The notes under the pieces were generated by a model. That model was not told the origin of the DNA. It made no database searches and worked only from the letters and a program-made list of their open reading frames with translations. Shown one piece after another: positions 23,677 to 31,908 of a DNA stretch of 64,000 bases. The position numbers and the translations under genes were made by a program. Source of the DNA: Paenibacillus sp. TCA20 (GTDB taxonomy: Bacteria > Bacillota > Bacilli > Paenibacillales > Paenibacillaceae); NCBI RefSeq assembly GCF_000732325.1, contig NZ_BBIW01000018.1, forward strand, positions 1 through 64,000, given 5' to 3'. Numbering within the stretch: the first letter of the stretch is position 1; each line of letters starts with the position of its first letter.

Positions 23677-24507
23677 TTACTTCGTGCGGCGGCGAACGAT
23701 GTATTTGTCAGAAGCTTTGTTTTTCTTACGCGTTTTGTAACCAAGAGTTGGTTTACCCCATGGAGACATTGGCGATTTACGTCCGATTGGAGCGCGGCCT
23801 TCACCACCACCGTGAGGGTGATCGTTAGGGTTCATTACTACCCCGCGAACTTCAGGACGTTGTCCGAGCCAGCGGCTACGGCCTGCTTTACCGATTTTAA
23901 CAAGTTCGTGATCTTCGTTACCAACAGATCCGATTGTTGCACGGCAAGTTTTAAGGATACGGCGTACTTCACCGGAAGAAAGACGTACTGTTACATATTT
24001 CTCTTCTTTACCAAGAAGTTGAGCTTCAGTACCAGCTGCGCGAACCAATTGTCCACCTTTACCTGGTTGAAGTTCGATGTTGTGGATAACGGTACCTACT
24101 GGAATGTTTTCAAGCGGCAGTGCGTTACCTGTTTTGATGTCGGAGCTAGGTCCAGACTCGATTTGATCCCCTACTTTAAGTCCTTTAGGAGCGATGATGT
24201 AACGTTTCTCACCATCAGCATAATGGATCAGAGCGATGTTGGAAGTACGGTTCGGGTCATACTCGATTGTAGCAACGCGGCCCGGTATTCCATCTTTAGT
24301 ACGTTTAAAGTCAATAATACGGTATTTACGTTTGTGTCCGCCGCCATGGTGACGAACCGTAATTTTACCTTGGTTGTTACGGCCAGCTGTTTTGCTCAGT
24401 GGAGCAAGCAGCGATTTCTCTGGCTGATTTGTTGTGATCTCTTCAAAAGTAGACACAGACATGTTACGTCTAGCCGGAGACGTCGGTTTGTACTTTTTGA
24501 TTGGCAC
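23677..24507 (-). CDS. rplB: 50S ribosomal protein uL2
   Basis: 276 residues. MPIKKYKPTSPARRNMSVST opens the protein; the SH3-like/OB core has GRNNQGKITVRHHGGGHKR, and the peptidyl-transferase-proximal loop has VMNPNDHPHGGGEGRAPIG with the conserved His. Confidence 0.98.
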   Translation of the reverse strand: MPIKKYKPTSPARRNMSVSTFEEITTNQPEKSLLAPLSKTAGRNNQGKITVRHHGGGHKRKYRIIDFKRTKDGIPGRVATIEYDPNRTSNIALIHYADGEKRYIIAPKGLKVGDQIESGPSSDIKTGNALPLENIPVGTVIHNIELQPGKGGQLVRAAGTEAQLLGKEEKYVTVRLSSGEVRRILKTCRATIGSVGNEDHELVKIGKAGRSRWLGQRPEVRGVVMNPNDHPHGGGEGRAPIGRKSPMSPWGKPTLGYKTRKKNKASDKYIVRRRTK

Positions 24508-24535
24508 TGATTTTCCCTCCTTACTTTACAGTTTC

Positions 24536-24829
24536 TTATTGTACCGATTCAAAGAACTCAAGAGCTTTGCTGTCTGGAGTCAAAGTTACGAATGCTTTTT
24601 TCCACTCAGGAGTGTATCCAGAGTAGCGTCCGTAGCGTTTCAACTTACCAGGTACGCGAAGAGTGTTCACGTTTTTCACTTTAACGTTGAAGATTTCTTC
24701 AACAGCAGCTTTGATTTCGGTTTTGTTCGCACGAATATCGACTTCAAATACATATTTCAAGTCGGCCATCATATCAGCTGTACGTTCAGTAATCACCGGA
24801 CGTTTAATAATGTCACGAGGATTCTTCAT
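24536..24829 (-). CDS. rplW: 50S ribosomal protein uL23
   Basis: 97 residues: DIIKRPVITERTADMMADLK, then ANKTEIKAAVEEIFNVKVKN. L23 borders the exit tunnel and docks trigger factor and SRP. Its start overlaps the rplD stop by one base. Confidence 0.98.
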   Translation of the reverse strand: MKNPRDIIKRPVITERTADMMADLKYVFEVDIRANKTEIKAAVEEIFNVKVKNVNTLRVPGKLKRYGRYSGYTPEWKKAFVTLTPDSKALEFFESVQ

Positions 24830-25452
24830 TACGCGAGCACCTCCTCTACCTTCTGAACTGCTTCTTTCGTAATGATCAGTTTGTCGTACGTAAGTACGTC
24901 AAGAACATTAATGCCGTCAGCCGCTACAAATTTCACACCAGGAATATTTCTTGCGGAAAGAGCAACATTATCATCATAGCCTGGAGCAACGATCAAAGCT
25001 TTGCGATCTACTTTGAGGTTATTCAAAATAGCTGCAAATTCTTTAGTTTTCGGTGCATTCAGAGCAAGAGCATCCAGAACGATAATTTCGTTATCAATCA
25101 CTTTGGAAGACAAAGCGGATTTAATCGCCAGACGACGAACTTTCTTAGGCAGTTTGAACGCGTAGCTGCGTGGTGTTGGACCAAATACAGTACCGCCGCC
25201 TACCCATTGTGGTGCACGGATCGAACCTTGACGAGCGCGTCCAGTACCTTTTTGTTTCCAAGGCTTACGTCCGCCGCCGCGTACTTCAGAACGTCCTTTT
25301 ACTTTGTGTGTACCTTGACGCAGGGAAGCGCGTTGCATAACAACAGCATCGTGAAGTACATGAGTGTTCGGCTCAATTCCGAATACTGCATCGTTCAGTT
25401 CAACTTCTCCTACTTGGCTACCACTGACATTAAAAAGTGCTACTTTTGGCAT
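24829..25452 (-). CDS. rplD: 50S ribosomal protein uL4
   Basis: 207 residues. The tunnel loop reads RGGGRKPWKQKGTGRARQG, wild type in appearance, and DEIIVLDALALNAPKTKEF-like sequence lies in the globular part. L4 represses the S10 operon in E. coli; in Bacillus this is not established. Confidence 0.98.
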   Translation of the reverse strand: MPKVALFNVSGSQVGEVELNDAVFGIEPNTHVLHDAVVMQRASLRQGTHKVKGRSEVRGGGRKPWKQKGTGRARQGSIRAPQWVGGGTVFGPTPRSYAFKLPKKVRRLAIKSALSSKVIDNEIIVLDALALNAPKTKEFAAILNNLKVDRKALIVAPGYDDNVALSARNIPGVKFVAADGINVLDVLTYDKLIITKEAVQKVEEVLA

Positions 25453-25478
25453 TTTGTGTTCCTCCTTTCTTTAGGTGA

Positions 25479-26102
25479 TTATTTCTTCACCGATTCTTTG
25501 ATTTTAACGAAGCTGTTTTTCGGTCCAGGAATAGAACCTTTAACAAGCAATACGTTACGCTCAGCGTCTACTTTAATAACTTCAAGACGTTGAATTGTAA
25601 TTGTTTCATGACCCATATGCCCTGGAAGGTGTTTACCTTTAGGAACGCGGTTCGCTTGGATGGAACCCATGGAACCAGGGCCTCTATGATAACGGGAACC
25701 GTGAGACATAGGTCCAGTGCTTTGTCCCCAACGTTTGATAACGCCGGCAAAACCTTTACCTTTGGAGATTCCTGTTACGTCAACAAATTCGCCTTCAGCG
25801 AAGATGTCTGCTTTAATTTCTTGGCCAACCTCGAATCCCGCAAGATCAACACCGCGGAGTTCGCGAACGTAGCGCTTAGGAGCTGTGTTAGCTTTTTTCG
25901 CATGTCCTGTTTCAGGTTTGTTAGCATTTTTTTCTTTCTTATCGGCATAACCTAGTTGAACCGCTTCATAGCCGTCGTTCTCAAGGTCTTTCTTTTGCAA
26001 GACAACAGATGGACCTGCTTCAATAACTGTAACAGGGATTACGTTACCTTCTGGAGTAAACACTTGCGTCATGCCTAGTTTTTTACCTAAGATACCTTTC
26101 AT
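25479..26102 (-). CDS. rplC: 50S ribosomal protein uL3
   Basis: 207 residues: MKGILGKKLGMTQVFTPEGN, then GFAGVIKRWGQSTGPMSHGS and PGSMGSIQANRVPKGKHLPG, the extension that reaches the peptidyl-transferase centre. It follows rpsJ by 38 bp. Confidence 0.98.
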   Translation of the reverse strand: MKGILGKKLGMTQVFTPEGNVIPVTVIEAGPSVVLQKKDLENDGYEAVQLGYADKKEKNANKPETGHAKKANTAPKRYVRELRGVDLAGFEVGQEIKADIFAEGEFVDVTGISKGKGFAGVIKRWGQSTGPMSHGSRYHRGPGSMGSIQANRVPKGKHLPGHMGHETITIQRLEVIKVDAERNVLLVKGSIPGPKNSFVKIKESVKK

Positions 26103-26140
26103 GTTGACACCTCTTTTCCTTCCATTAATACAATACTAAA

Positions 26141-26449
26141 TTACAATTTAATTTCGATATCTACACCGGACGGCAGATCCAAGCGCATCAAGGCATCCAC
26201 AGTTTGTGGAGTCGGGTTAACAATATCGATCAAACGCTTATGTGTGCGCATTTCGAATTGTTCCCGGGAATCCTTGTACTTGTGTACCGCACGGAGAATA
26301 GTAATAACTTGTTTCTCAGTTGGAAGCGGAATCGGACCGGATACACCTGCACCCGAACGTTTTGCCGTTTCAACAATCTTCTCAGCGGATTGATCAAGAA
26401 TTCTGTGGTCGTAAGCTTTCAAACGAATACGAATTTTTTGCTTTGCCAT
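26141..26449 (-). CDS. rpsJ: 30S ribosomal protein uS10
   Basis: 102 residues from MAKQKIRIRLKAYDHRILDQ. The ATG at 26449 follows GGAGGGACTAAA; a frame reading back to 26527 lacks a ribosome site. S10 also binds NusB (NusE) in rRNA antitermination. It is the first gene of the S10-spc-alpha transcript, with two promoters upstream. Confidence 0.97.
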   Translation of the reverse strand: MAKQKIRIRLKAYDHRILDQSAEKIVETAKRSGAGVSGPIPLPTEKQVITILRAVHKYKDSREQFEMRTHKRLIDIVNPTPQTVDALMRLDLPSGVDIEIKL

Positions 26450-26587
26450 TTTAGTCCCTCCTTCTATCGCCCAATTTAATATCGGACATACTCCGTGAAA
26501 ATTTTCTGACCCACTCTCCCATGGCAAAGGGGCCGGGTGTGTCAGTAACCTCTCACATCATCGCAACGTCACAGAACAACATTCATT

Positions 26588-26616
26588 ATTATATAGAAAA
26601 CCTAGGCGTAATGCAA
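26588..26616 (-). promoter_or_regulatory. S10 operon promoter, proximal (sigma-A)
   Basis: Minus strand TTGCAT (26611-26616), 17-nt spacer, TATAAT (26588-26593), a near-consensus promoter. It gives a leader of about 130 nt before rpsJ and drives the ~15-kb rpsJ-rplQ transcript. Confidence 0.8.
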
Positions 26617-26705
26617 GCTTTTATATAAAAAAGATTGATAAAATTCTGAATCGACTTCAGCTCTCTATTTTTCTCGAATGCACTTCCCGAATCGCAACTC
26701 GTACT

Positions 26706-26735
26706 ATTATATATGATGAAGCTATAAAAAGCCAA
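26706..26735 (-). promoter_or_regulatory. S10 operon promoter, distal (sigma-A)
   Basis: Minus strand TTGGCT (26730-26735), 18-nt spacer, TATAAT (26706-26711). It lies between the tuf terminator and the proximal promoter. Together these two sites and the terminator account for the 420-bp gap between rpsJ and tuf. Confidence 0.55.
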
Positions 26736-26764
26736 AGGTAATTTATGAAAAAGAACCATATATA

Positions 26765-26802
26765 GAAAAAGGATCTCGGCGATTAACGCCAAGATCCTTT
26801 TG
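26765..26802 (-). terminator. terminator of the str operon (after tuf)
   Basis: Minus strand AAAAGGATCTTGGCG-TTAAT-CGCCGAGATCCTTTTTC forms a long GC-rich stem with T-tract, about 70 bp past the tuf stop. Confidence 0.9.
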
Positions 26803-26869
26803 TTCGTTCCAATACAATGTTGCTCGTTACAGTACAATGTTGCTTTATATCATTCGGCTTGCAGCCAAA

Positions 26870-28060
26870 TTATTTAATGATTGTTGCTACCGCACCAGCA
26901 CCTACTGTACGTCCACCTTCACGAATAGAGAACTTAGTTCCTTCTTCGATAGCGATTGGAGCGATCAGGGATACTGTTACTTCGATGTTGTCGCCAGGCA
27001 TAACCATTTCAGTACCTTCTGGCAGGTTGATGATACCAGTTACGTCAGTTGTACGGAAGTAGAACTGAGGACGGTATCCAGTGAAGAAAGGCTTATGACG
27101 GCCACCTTCTTCTTTAGTCAAAACGTATACTTGAGCAGTAAACTCAGTATGTGGTTTAACTGAACCTGGTTTGGAAAGAACTTGTCCACGCTCGATTTGA
27201 GCACGGTCTACACCACGAAGCAATGCTCCGATGTTGTCACCAGCTTGAGCGGAATCCAAGAGTTTACGGAACATTTCAACGCCCGTTACTACGGATTTTC
27301 TGGACTCTTCAGCGATACCAACGATTTCGATTTCATCGCCGACTTTAACAGTACCGCGCTCGATACGTCCAGTTGCAACTGTACCACGACCAGTGATGGA
27401 GAATACGTCCTCAACAGGCATCAAGAATGGTCTGTCAGTGTCGCGCTCAGGAGTTGGGATGTAAGTGTCGATCTCTTTGAACATCTCAACGATTTTTTGA
27501 GCCCACTCGCCATCTGGGTTTTGAAGAGCTTCACGAGCAGATCCACGAGTGATTGGAGTGTCATCACCTGGGAAGTCGTACTCGCTAAGAAGGTCGCGAA
27601 CTTCCATTTCTACGAGTTCAAGAAGTTCTTCGTCTTCTACCATATCGCATTTGTTCAAGAACACTACGATGTAAGGTACGCCTACTTGGCGGGACAGAAG
27701 GATGTGCTCACGAGTTTGTGGCATAGGACCGTCAGCTGCGGATACAACCAGGATCGCTCCGTCCATTTGTGCAGCACCAGTGATCATGTTTTTAACATAG
27801 TCGGCGTGACCTGGGCAGTCAACGTGTGCATAGTGACGTGCATCAGTTTCGTACTCTACGTGTGCAGTAGAGATAGTGATACCGCGCTCGCGCTCTTCTG
27901 GAGCTTTGTCGATTTGATCGAATGCAACTGCTGCACCGCCGTAAGTTTTGGACAATACAGTAGTGATTGCTGCAGTCAATGTTGTTTTACCATGGTCAAC
28001 GTGACCGATAGTACCAATGTTAACGTGTGGTTTATTACGTTCGAATTTAGCCTTTGCCAT
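26870..28060 (-). CDS. tuf: translation elongation factor Tu
   Basis: 396 residues. GTPase motifs are GHVDHGKTT (19-27), DCPGHADYVKNM, and NKCDMV. Domains 2 and 3 follow, with the FRTTDVTG and GGRTVGAGAVATIIK regions. It delivers aminoacyl-tRNA to the ribosome. It is the last gene of the str operon. A 16-bp hairpin lies in the 107-bp gap after fusA. Confidence 0.98.
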   Translation of the reverse strand: MAKAKFERNKPHVNIGTIGHVDHGKTTLTAAITTVLSKTYGGAAVAFDQIDKAPEERERGITISTAHVEYETDARHYAHVDCPGHADYVKNMITGAAQMDGAILVVSAADGPMPQTREHILLSRQVGVPYIVVFLNKCDMVEDEELLELVEMEVRDLLSEYDFPGDDTPITRGSAREALQNPDGEWAQKIVEMFKEIDTYIPTPERDTDRPFLMPVEDVFSITGRGTVATGRIERGTVKVGDEIEIVGIAEESRKSVVTGVEMFRKLLDSAQAGDNIGALLRGVDRAQIERGQVLSKPGSVKPHTEFTAQVYVLTKEEGGRHKPFFTGYRPQFYFRTTDVTGIINLPEGTEMVMPGDNIEVTVSLIAPIAIEEGTKFSIREGGRTVGAGAVATIIK

Positions 28061-28108
28061 TTGAACGTGGCCTCCTTAAAGTGGTTTATATTATATGTTG
28101 GCACTGTG

Positions 28109-28153
28109 TGTACAGCACCATAAGAATCATTAAACCTTATGACGCTGTGTACA
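28109..28153 (-). repeat. long hairpin in the fusA-tuf gap
   Basis: On the minus strand TGTAC..AGCGT CATAAG pairs with CTTATG GTGCT GTACA, about 16 bp with two wobbles and a 2-nt bulge, loop 11 nt. No T-tract follows; a TATAAT lies just after it, at about 28090-28095. It may be a processing site or mark a tuf promoter. Confidence 0.55.
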
Positions 28154-28167
28154 TCAGTGAGTAAAAC

Positions 28168-30243
28168 TTATTCTCCCTTAACTTTGGACACGATTTCTTC
28201 GGAGATTGTTCTTGGTACTTCTTCGTAGTGAGAAAGTTCCATGGAGAACACCCCGCGTCCTTGTGTACCAGAACGGAGAGTTGTGGAATATCCAAACATT
28301 TCAGAGAGAGGTACCTTAGCACGAATGATTTGCGTACCACCACGGGAATCCATACCTTCGATTCTACCGCGACGGGAGTTCAGCATACCCATTACGTCAC
28401 CCATGTACTCTTCTGGAACAGTTACTTCCACTTTCATGATTGGCTCAAGCAGGACAGCTTTACACTTGTCTTTAGCTGCTTTAAGAGCCATCGATCCGGC
28501 AATTTTAAACGCCATCTCGTTGGAATCGACATCATGGTATGAACCGTCTACGATTGTAGCTTTAACGTCTACAAGTGGGAATCCTGCAAGGACACCATTT
28601 TTCATAGCTTCTTCAATACCTTGTTGAGCAGGACCCACGTATTCACGTGGTACAGATCCACCCACAATTTTGCTGTCGAATTGGTTACCGCTACCCGCTT
28701 CAAGCGGTTCGAATTCAACCCATACGTGTCCATATTGACCGCGGCCACCGGACTGACGTACGAATTTACCTTCAACGCGCGCTGCTTGACGGAATGTTTC
28801 ACGGTAAGCAACCTGTGGTTGACCAATGTTTGTGTCCACTTTGAACTCACGACGCATACGGTCGATGATGATATCAAGGTGAAGCTCACCCATGCCAGCC
28901 AAGATTGTTTGACCTGTTTCTTCATCAGTATGAGCACGAAGAGTTGGATCCTCCTCAGTCAATTTACCGAGAGCAACAGACATTTTGTCTTGGTCAGCTT
29001 TGGTTTTTGGTTCAACCGCGATTTGAATAACCGGATCAGGGAAGTTCATAGACTCCAGAATGACCGGATTCTTCTCATCACATAGTGTATCACCTGTACC
29101 TGTATCTTTCAAACCTACAGCAGATGCGATATCACCAGCATAAACTTCAGTGATTTCTTGACGGCTGTTCGCGTGCATTTGAAGGATACGTCCGATACGT
29201 TCACGTTTTCCTTTAGTTGCATTCAATACGTAAGATCCAGATGTAAGAACACCGGAGTATACGCGGAAGAACGTCAATTTACCTACATAAGGATCCGTCA
29301 TAATCTTGAACGCAAGTGCCGAGAACGGCTCTTCGTCAGAAGATTTACGAATCGCTTCAGTTCCATCTTCCAAAGTACCTTTGATGTCAGGAACATCAAT
29401 AGGAGCTGGCAGATAGTCCAGAACCGCATCCAGCATCAGCTGAACACCTTTGTTACGGTAAGAAGATCCACAGATAACTGGGAAGATTTTAACTTCTACT
29501 ACACCTTTACGAAGAGCGGATTTGATCTCATCAACAGTGAGTTCTTCGCCTTCTAGGTATTTCATAGTCAGATCTTCATCAAGCTCTGCTACTTTCTCGA
29601 TCAGTTCCATACGAAGCTCTTCAACTTGATCTGCATAGTCTGCAGGAATTGCAGTTTCTTCGATGTCTTTACCAAGATCGTCTTTGTACATATATGCTTT
29701 TTGCTCAACGATATCAATGATACCGATGAAATCATTCTCAGCACCGATAGGAAGCTGGATAGCAACAGCATTTGCTTGAAGACGTTCGCGCATATCCTTA
29801 ACAACGTTAAGGTAGTCTGCACCGATGATATCCATTTTGTTTACATATGCGATACGAGGAACGCCGTAACGGTCAGCCTGTCTCCATACAGTTTCAGACT
29901 GAGGCTCAACGCCTTCTTTCGCACTGAAAACACCTACTGCTCCGTCCAATACACGAAGGGAACGTTCAACTTCAACTGTGAAGTCAACGTGTCCCGGGGT
30001 ATCGATGATATTAACGCGGTGACCTTTCCATTGAGCGGTCGTAGCAGCGGAAGTAATCGTGATCCCGCGCTCCTGTTCCTGCTCCATCCAGTCCATAGTC
30101 GCAGCACCCTCGTGAACTTCCCCGATTTTGTGCGTACGGCCTGTGTAGAACAAGATCCGCTCAGTGGTAGTAGTTTTACCGGCGTCAATATGCGCCATGA
30201 TCCCGATGTTACGTGTATTTTTCAAGGAGAACTCTCTTGCCAT
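28168..30243 (-). CDS. fusA: translation elongation factor G
   Basis: 691 residues. GTPase motifs AHIDAGKTTTTER (17-), DTPGHVDFTVEVE and NKMD lie in domain I; the domain IV tip has GGRGQYGHVWVEFEP, and YGYST-like MFGYSTTLRSGTQGR is in domain V. It drives ribosome translocation and recycling. It lies between rpsG and tuf. Confidence 0.98.
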   Translation of the reverse strand: MAREFSLKNTRNIGIMAHIDAGKTTTTERILFYTGRTHKIGEVHEGAATMDWMEQEQERGITITSAATTAQWKGHRVNIIDTPGHVDFTVEVERSLRVLDGAVGVFSAKEGVEPQSETVWRQADRYGVPRIAYVNKMDIIGADYLNVVKDMRERLQANAVAIQLPIGAENDFIGIIDIVEQKAYMYKDDLGKDIEETAIPADYADQVEELRMELIEKVAELDEDLTMKYLEGEELTVDEIKSALRKGVVEVKIFPVICGSSYRNKGVQLMLDAVLDYLPAPIDVPDIKGTLEDGTEAIRKSSDEEPFSALAFKIMTDPYVGKLTFFRVYSGVLTSGSYVLNATKGKRERIGRILQMHANSRQEITEVYAGDIASAVGLKDTGTGDTLCDEKNPVILESMNFPDPVIQIAVEPKTKADQDKMSVALGKLTEEDPTLRAHTDEETGQTILAGMGELHLDIIIDRMRREFKVDTNIGQPQVAYRETFRQAARVEGKFVRQSGGRGQYGHVWVEFEPLEAGSGNQFDSKIVGGSVPREYVGPAQQGIEEAMKNGVLAGFPLVDVKATIVDGSYHDVDSNEMAFKIAGSMALKAAKDKCKAVLLEPIMKVEVTVPEEYMGDVMGMLNSRRGRIEGMDSRGGTQIIRAKVPLSEMFGYSTTLRSGTQGRGVFSMELSHYEEVPRTISEEIVSKVKGE

Positions 30244-30293
30244 GACATGGGTCTCCCTTCAAAATGAAGTTATATTTTAAAGACTGATAAATC

Positions 30294-30764
30294 CTACCAA
30301 CGGTAGTGAGCAAACGCTTTGTTCGCTTCAGCCATCTTGTGTGTGTCTTCCCGTTTCTTAACGGAAGCACCAGTGTTGTTGGAAGCGTCGATAATCTCAG
30401 CTGCCAAACGCTCTTCCATTGTTTTCTCACCGCGGCTGCGGGAGTAGTTTACGAGCCAACGTAGACCAAGGGAAGTACGTCTTTCCGGTTTAACCTCGAT
30501 AGGTACTTGGTAGTTAGCACCGCCGACACGACGAGCTTTAACTTCCAGAACCGGCATAATATTTTTGATAGCTGCTTCAAAAACTTCCATAGGATCTTTA
30601 CCAGTACGTTCTTGAATCAAGTTGAACGCATTGTAAAGAATGCTTTGAGCAACACCACGTTTTCCATCAAGCATGATGCGGTTGATCAGACGAGTAACAA
30701 GTTTGCTGTTGTACACCGGATCAGGCAACACGTCTCTTTTGGTAACTGGACCTTTGCGTGGCAT
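30294..30764 (-). CDS. rpsG: 30S ribosomal protein uS7
   Basis: 156 residues from MPRKGPVTKRDVLPDPVYNS. A frame reading from 30785 includes the ribosome site (AAAGGGGG), so the ATG at 30764 is used. Conserved GGANYQVPIEVKPERRTSLG lies in the middle. It organises the 3' domain of 16S rRNA. Confidence 0.97.
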   Translation of the reverse strand: MPRKGPVTKRDVLPDPVYNSKLVTRLINRIMLDGKRGVAQSILYNAFNLIQERTGKDPMEVFEAAIKNIMPVLEVKARRVGGANYQVPIEVKPERRTSLGLRWLVNYSRSRGEKTMEERLAAEIIDASNNTGASVKKREDTHKMAEANKAFAHYRW

Positions 30765-30874
30765 GGATATCCCCCTTTCTTGCATGTTTATTATTCTTAA
30801 TTTGTTGTTGTTGTTCTGTAACCGAAGCGCTAATTCGCAAACGGCTTACTGACTGTAAAATCAATGTGTTGATC

Positions 30875-31297
30875 TTACGCTTTTTTAGCTTTAGGGCGTT
30901 TCGCACCATACTTGGAGCGAGCTTGCATACGGTTGTTAACACCTGCAGTATCAAGCGCACCACGAACGATATGGTAACGTACACCCGGAAGGTCTTTAAC
31001 CCGACCACCACGGATCAGAACGACACTGTGCTCTTGCAAGTTGTGTCCGATACCTGGGATGTAAGCAGTAACCTCGATACGGTTAGTCAAACGTACACGG
31101 GCATATTTACGAAGCGCGGAGTTCGGTTTCTTCGGAGTCATAGTACCTACACGAGTACAAACACCACGTTTTTGCGGAGCACTGATATCAGTAGACTCAC
31201 GTTTCAGGGCATTGAAGCCTTTTTGCAACGCAGGAGATTTGGATTTGTAGATCTTTGCTTGACGTCCTTTACGAACGAGCTGATTAATTGTTGGCAT
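30875..31297 (-). CDS. rpsL: 30S ribosomal protein uS12
   Basis: 140 residues: MPTINQLVRKGRQAKIYKSK. The decoding-site loops TPKKPNSALRKYARV and GRVKDLPGVRYHIVRG keep the lysines whose mutation gives streptomycin resistance, so the allele looks wild type. AAGGGGG precedes the start. Confidence 0.98.
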   Translation of the reverse strand: MPTINQLVRKGRQAKIYKSKSPALQKGFNALKRESTDISAPQKRGVCTRVGTMTPKKPNSALRKYARVRLTNRIEVTAYIPGIGHNLQEHSVVLIRGGRVKDLPGVRYHIVRGALDTAGVNNRMQARSKYGAKRPKAKKA

Positions 31298-31390
31298 GTT
31301 GCCACCCCCTTCCTAGATTCGTCATTCTATTTATAAACCTCAATTCTTAAGTCCACAGACCCAGGCGGTTCATAAAAGAACAAATGAAAA

Positions 31391-31431
31391 GTTTTTGCCG
31401 TTTAGGAAGCTCTTGCATTCCAGACAAAAAC
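31391..31431 (-). repeat. hairpin in the ybxF-rpsL gap, possible attenuator
   Basis: On the minus strand GTTTTTGTC pairs with GGCAAAAAC (9 bp, one wobble), with an inner GGAA/TTCC stem. A T-rich run (CTTTTCATTTGTTCTTTTA) follows, so it could act as a weak terminator or attenuator before rpsL. Confidence 0.5.
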
Positions 31432-31443
31432 ATCTTCTTATAC

Positions 31444-31695
31444 CTATTGTTTCAATACAGCTACCATAGCCGCTCCCACTTCAATTCCGCAAGCCTTGCC
31501 GAGCTGCTCCATCGTATCGACTATGTTCAGCTTCACTTGATGCTTCTCACATAGCGACTTGATCTTAGAAGTGATTCGCATATCAGCATCCTGAGCTACA
31601 TAAACTTCAGCAGCCAGACCTGATTCAACCATCTTCATGGTTTGCTTGGTACCGATCTTGACATGAGCATCCTGCAAAAAGTTGTCATTCGACAT
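31444..31695 (-). CDS. ybxF: L7Ae-family kink-turn RNA-binding protein YbxF
   Basis: 83 residues with VKIGTKQTMKMVESGLAAEV and the L7Ae pattern GLAAEVYVAQDAD...GKACGIEVGAAMVAVL. B. subtilis YbxF binds kink-turns in vitro and associates with ribosomes, although its physiological role is unclear. It opens the str operon, as in B. subtilis, and has its own promoter. Confidence 0.92.
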   Translation of the reverse strand: MSNDNFLQDAHVKIGTKQTMKMVESGLAAEVYVAQDADMRITSKIKSLCEKHQVKLNIVDTMEQLGKACGIEVGAAMVAVLKQ

Positions 31696-31750
31696 TTATC
31701 AATACCTCCGAGAAGACATGATAACATGCGGCTACTCACGCACCTTTGCT

Positions 31751-31780
31751 ATATTAGCATTACTACACATTTGTTGTCAA
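31751..31780 (-). promoter_or_regulatory. str operon promoter (sigma-A)
   Basis: Minus strand TTGACA (31775-31780), 18-nt spacer, TAATAT (31751-31756). It lies about 55 bp before the ybxF start. Confidence 0.7.
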
Positions 31781-31814
31781 GAGATTCAATCAAACTCTAA
31801 ACATTAAGATTGCC

Positions 31815-31850
31815 ATATCAGGAGGAAGCTTGTAACTTCTCTCCTGATAT
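31815..31850 (-). repeat. inverted repeat downstream of rpoC
   Basis: ATATCAGGAG (31815-31824) and CTCCTGATAT (31841-31850) form a perfect 10-bp stem, extended by GAAG/CTTC. It lies 60-95 bp past the rpoC stop, where a terminator is expected, but no T-tract follows on the minus strand. Confidence 0.55.
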
Positions 31851-31908
31851 ACAATCTGGTACGTGTTTACCGATCAGATTCGCCTGTTACAGACAAATAT
31901 GAGCTATA

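Noticed and set aside
27182..28123. 313-codon plus-strand open frame opposite tuf
   Set aside because: Antisense shadow of the codon-biased tuf gene, with composition unlike real proteins and no start signals.
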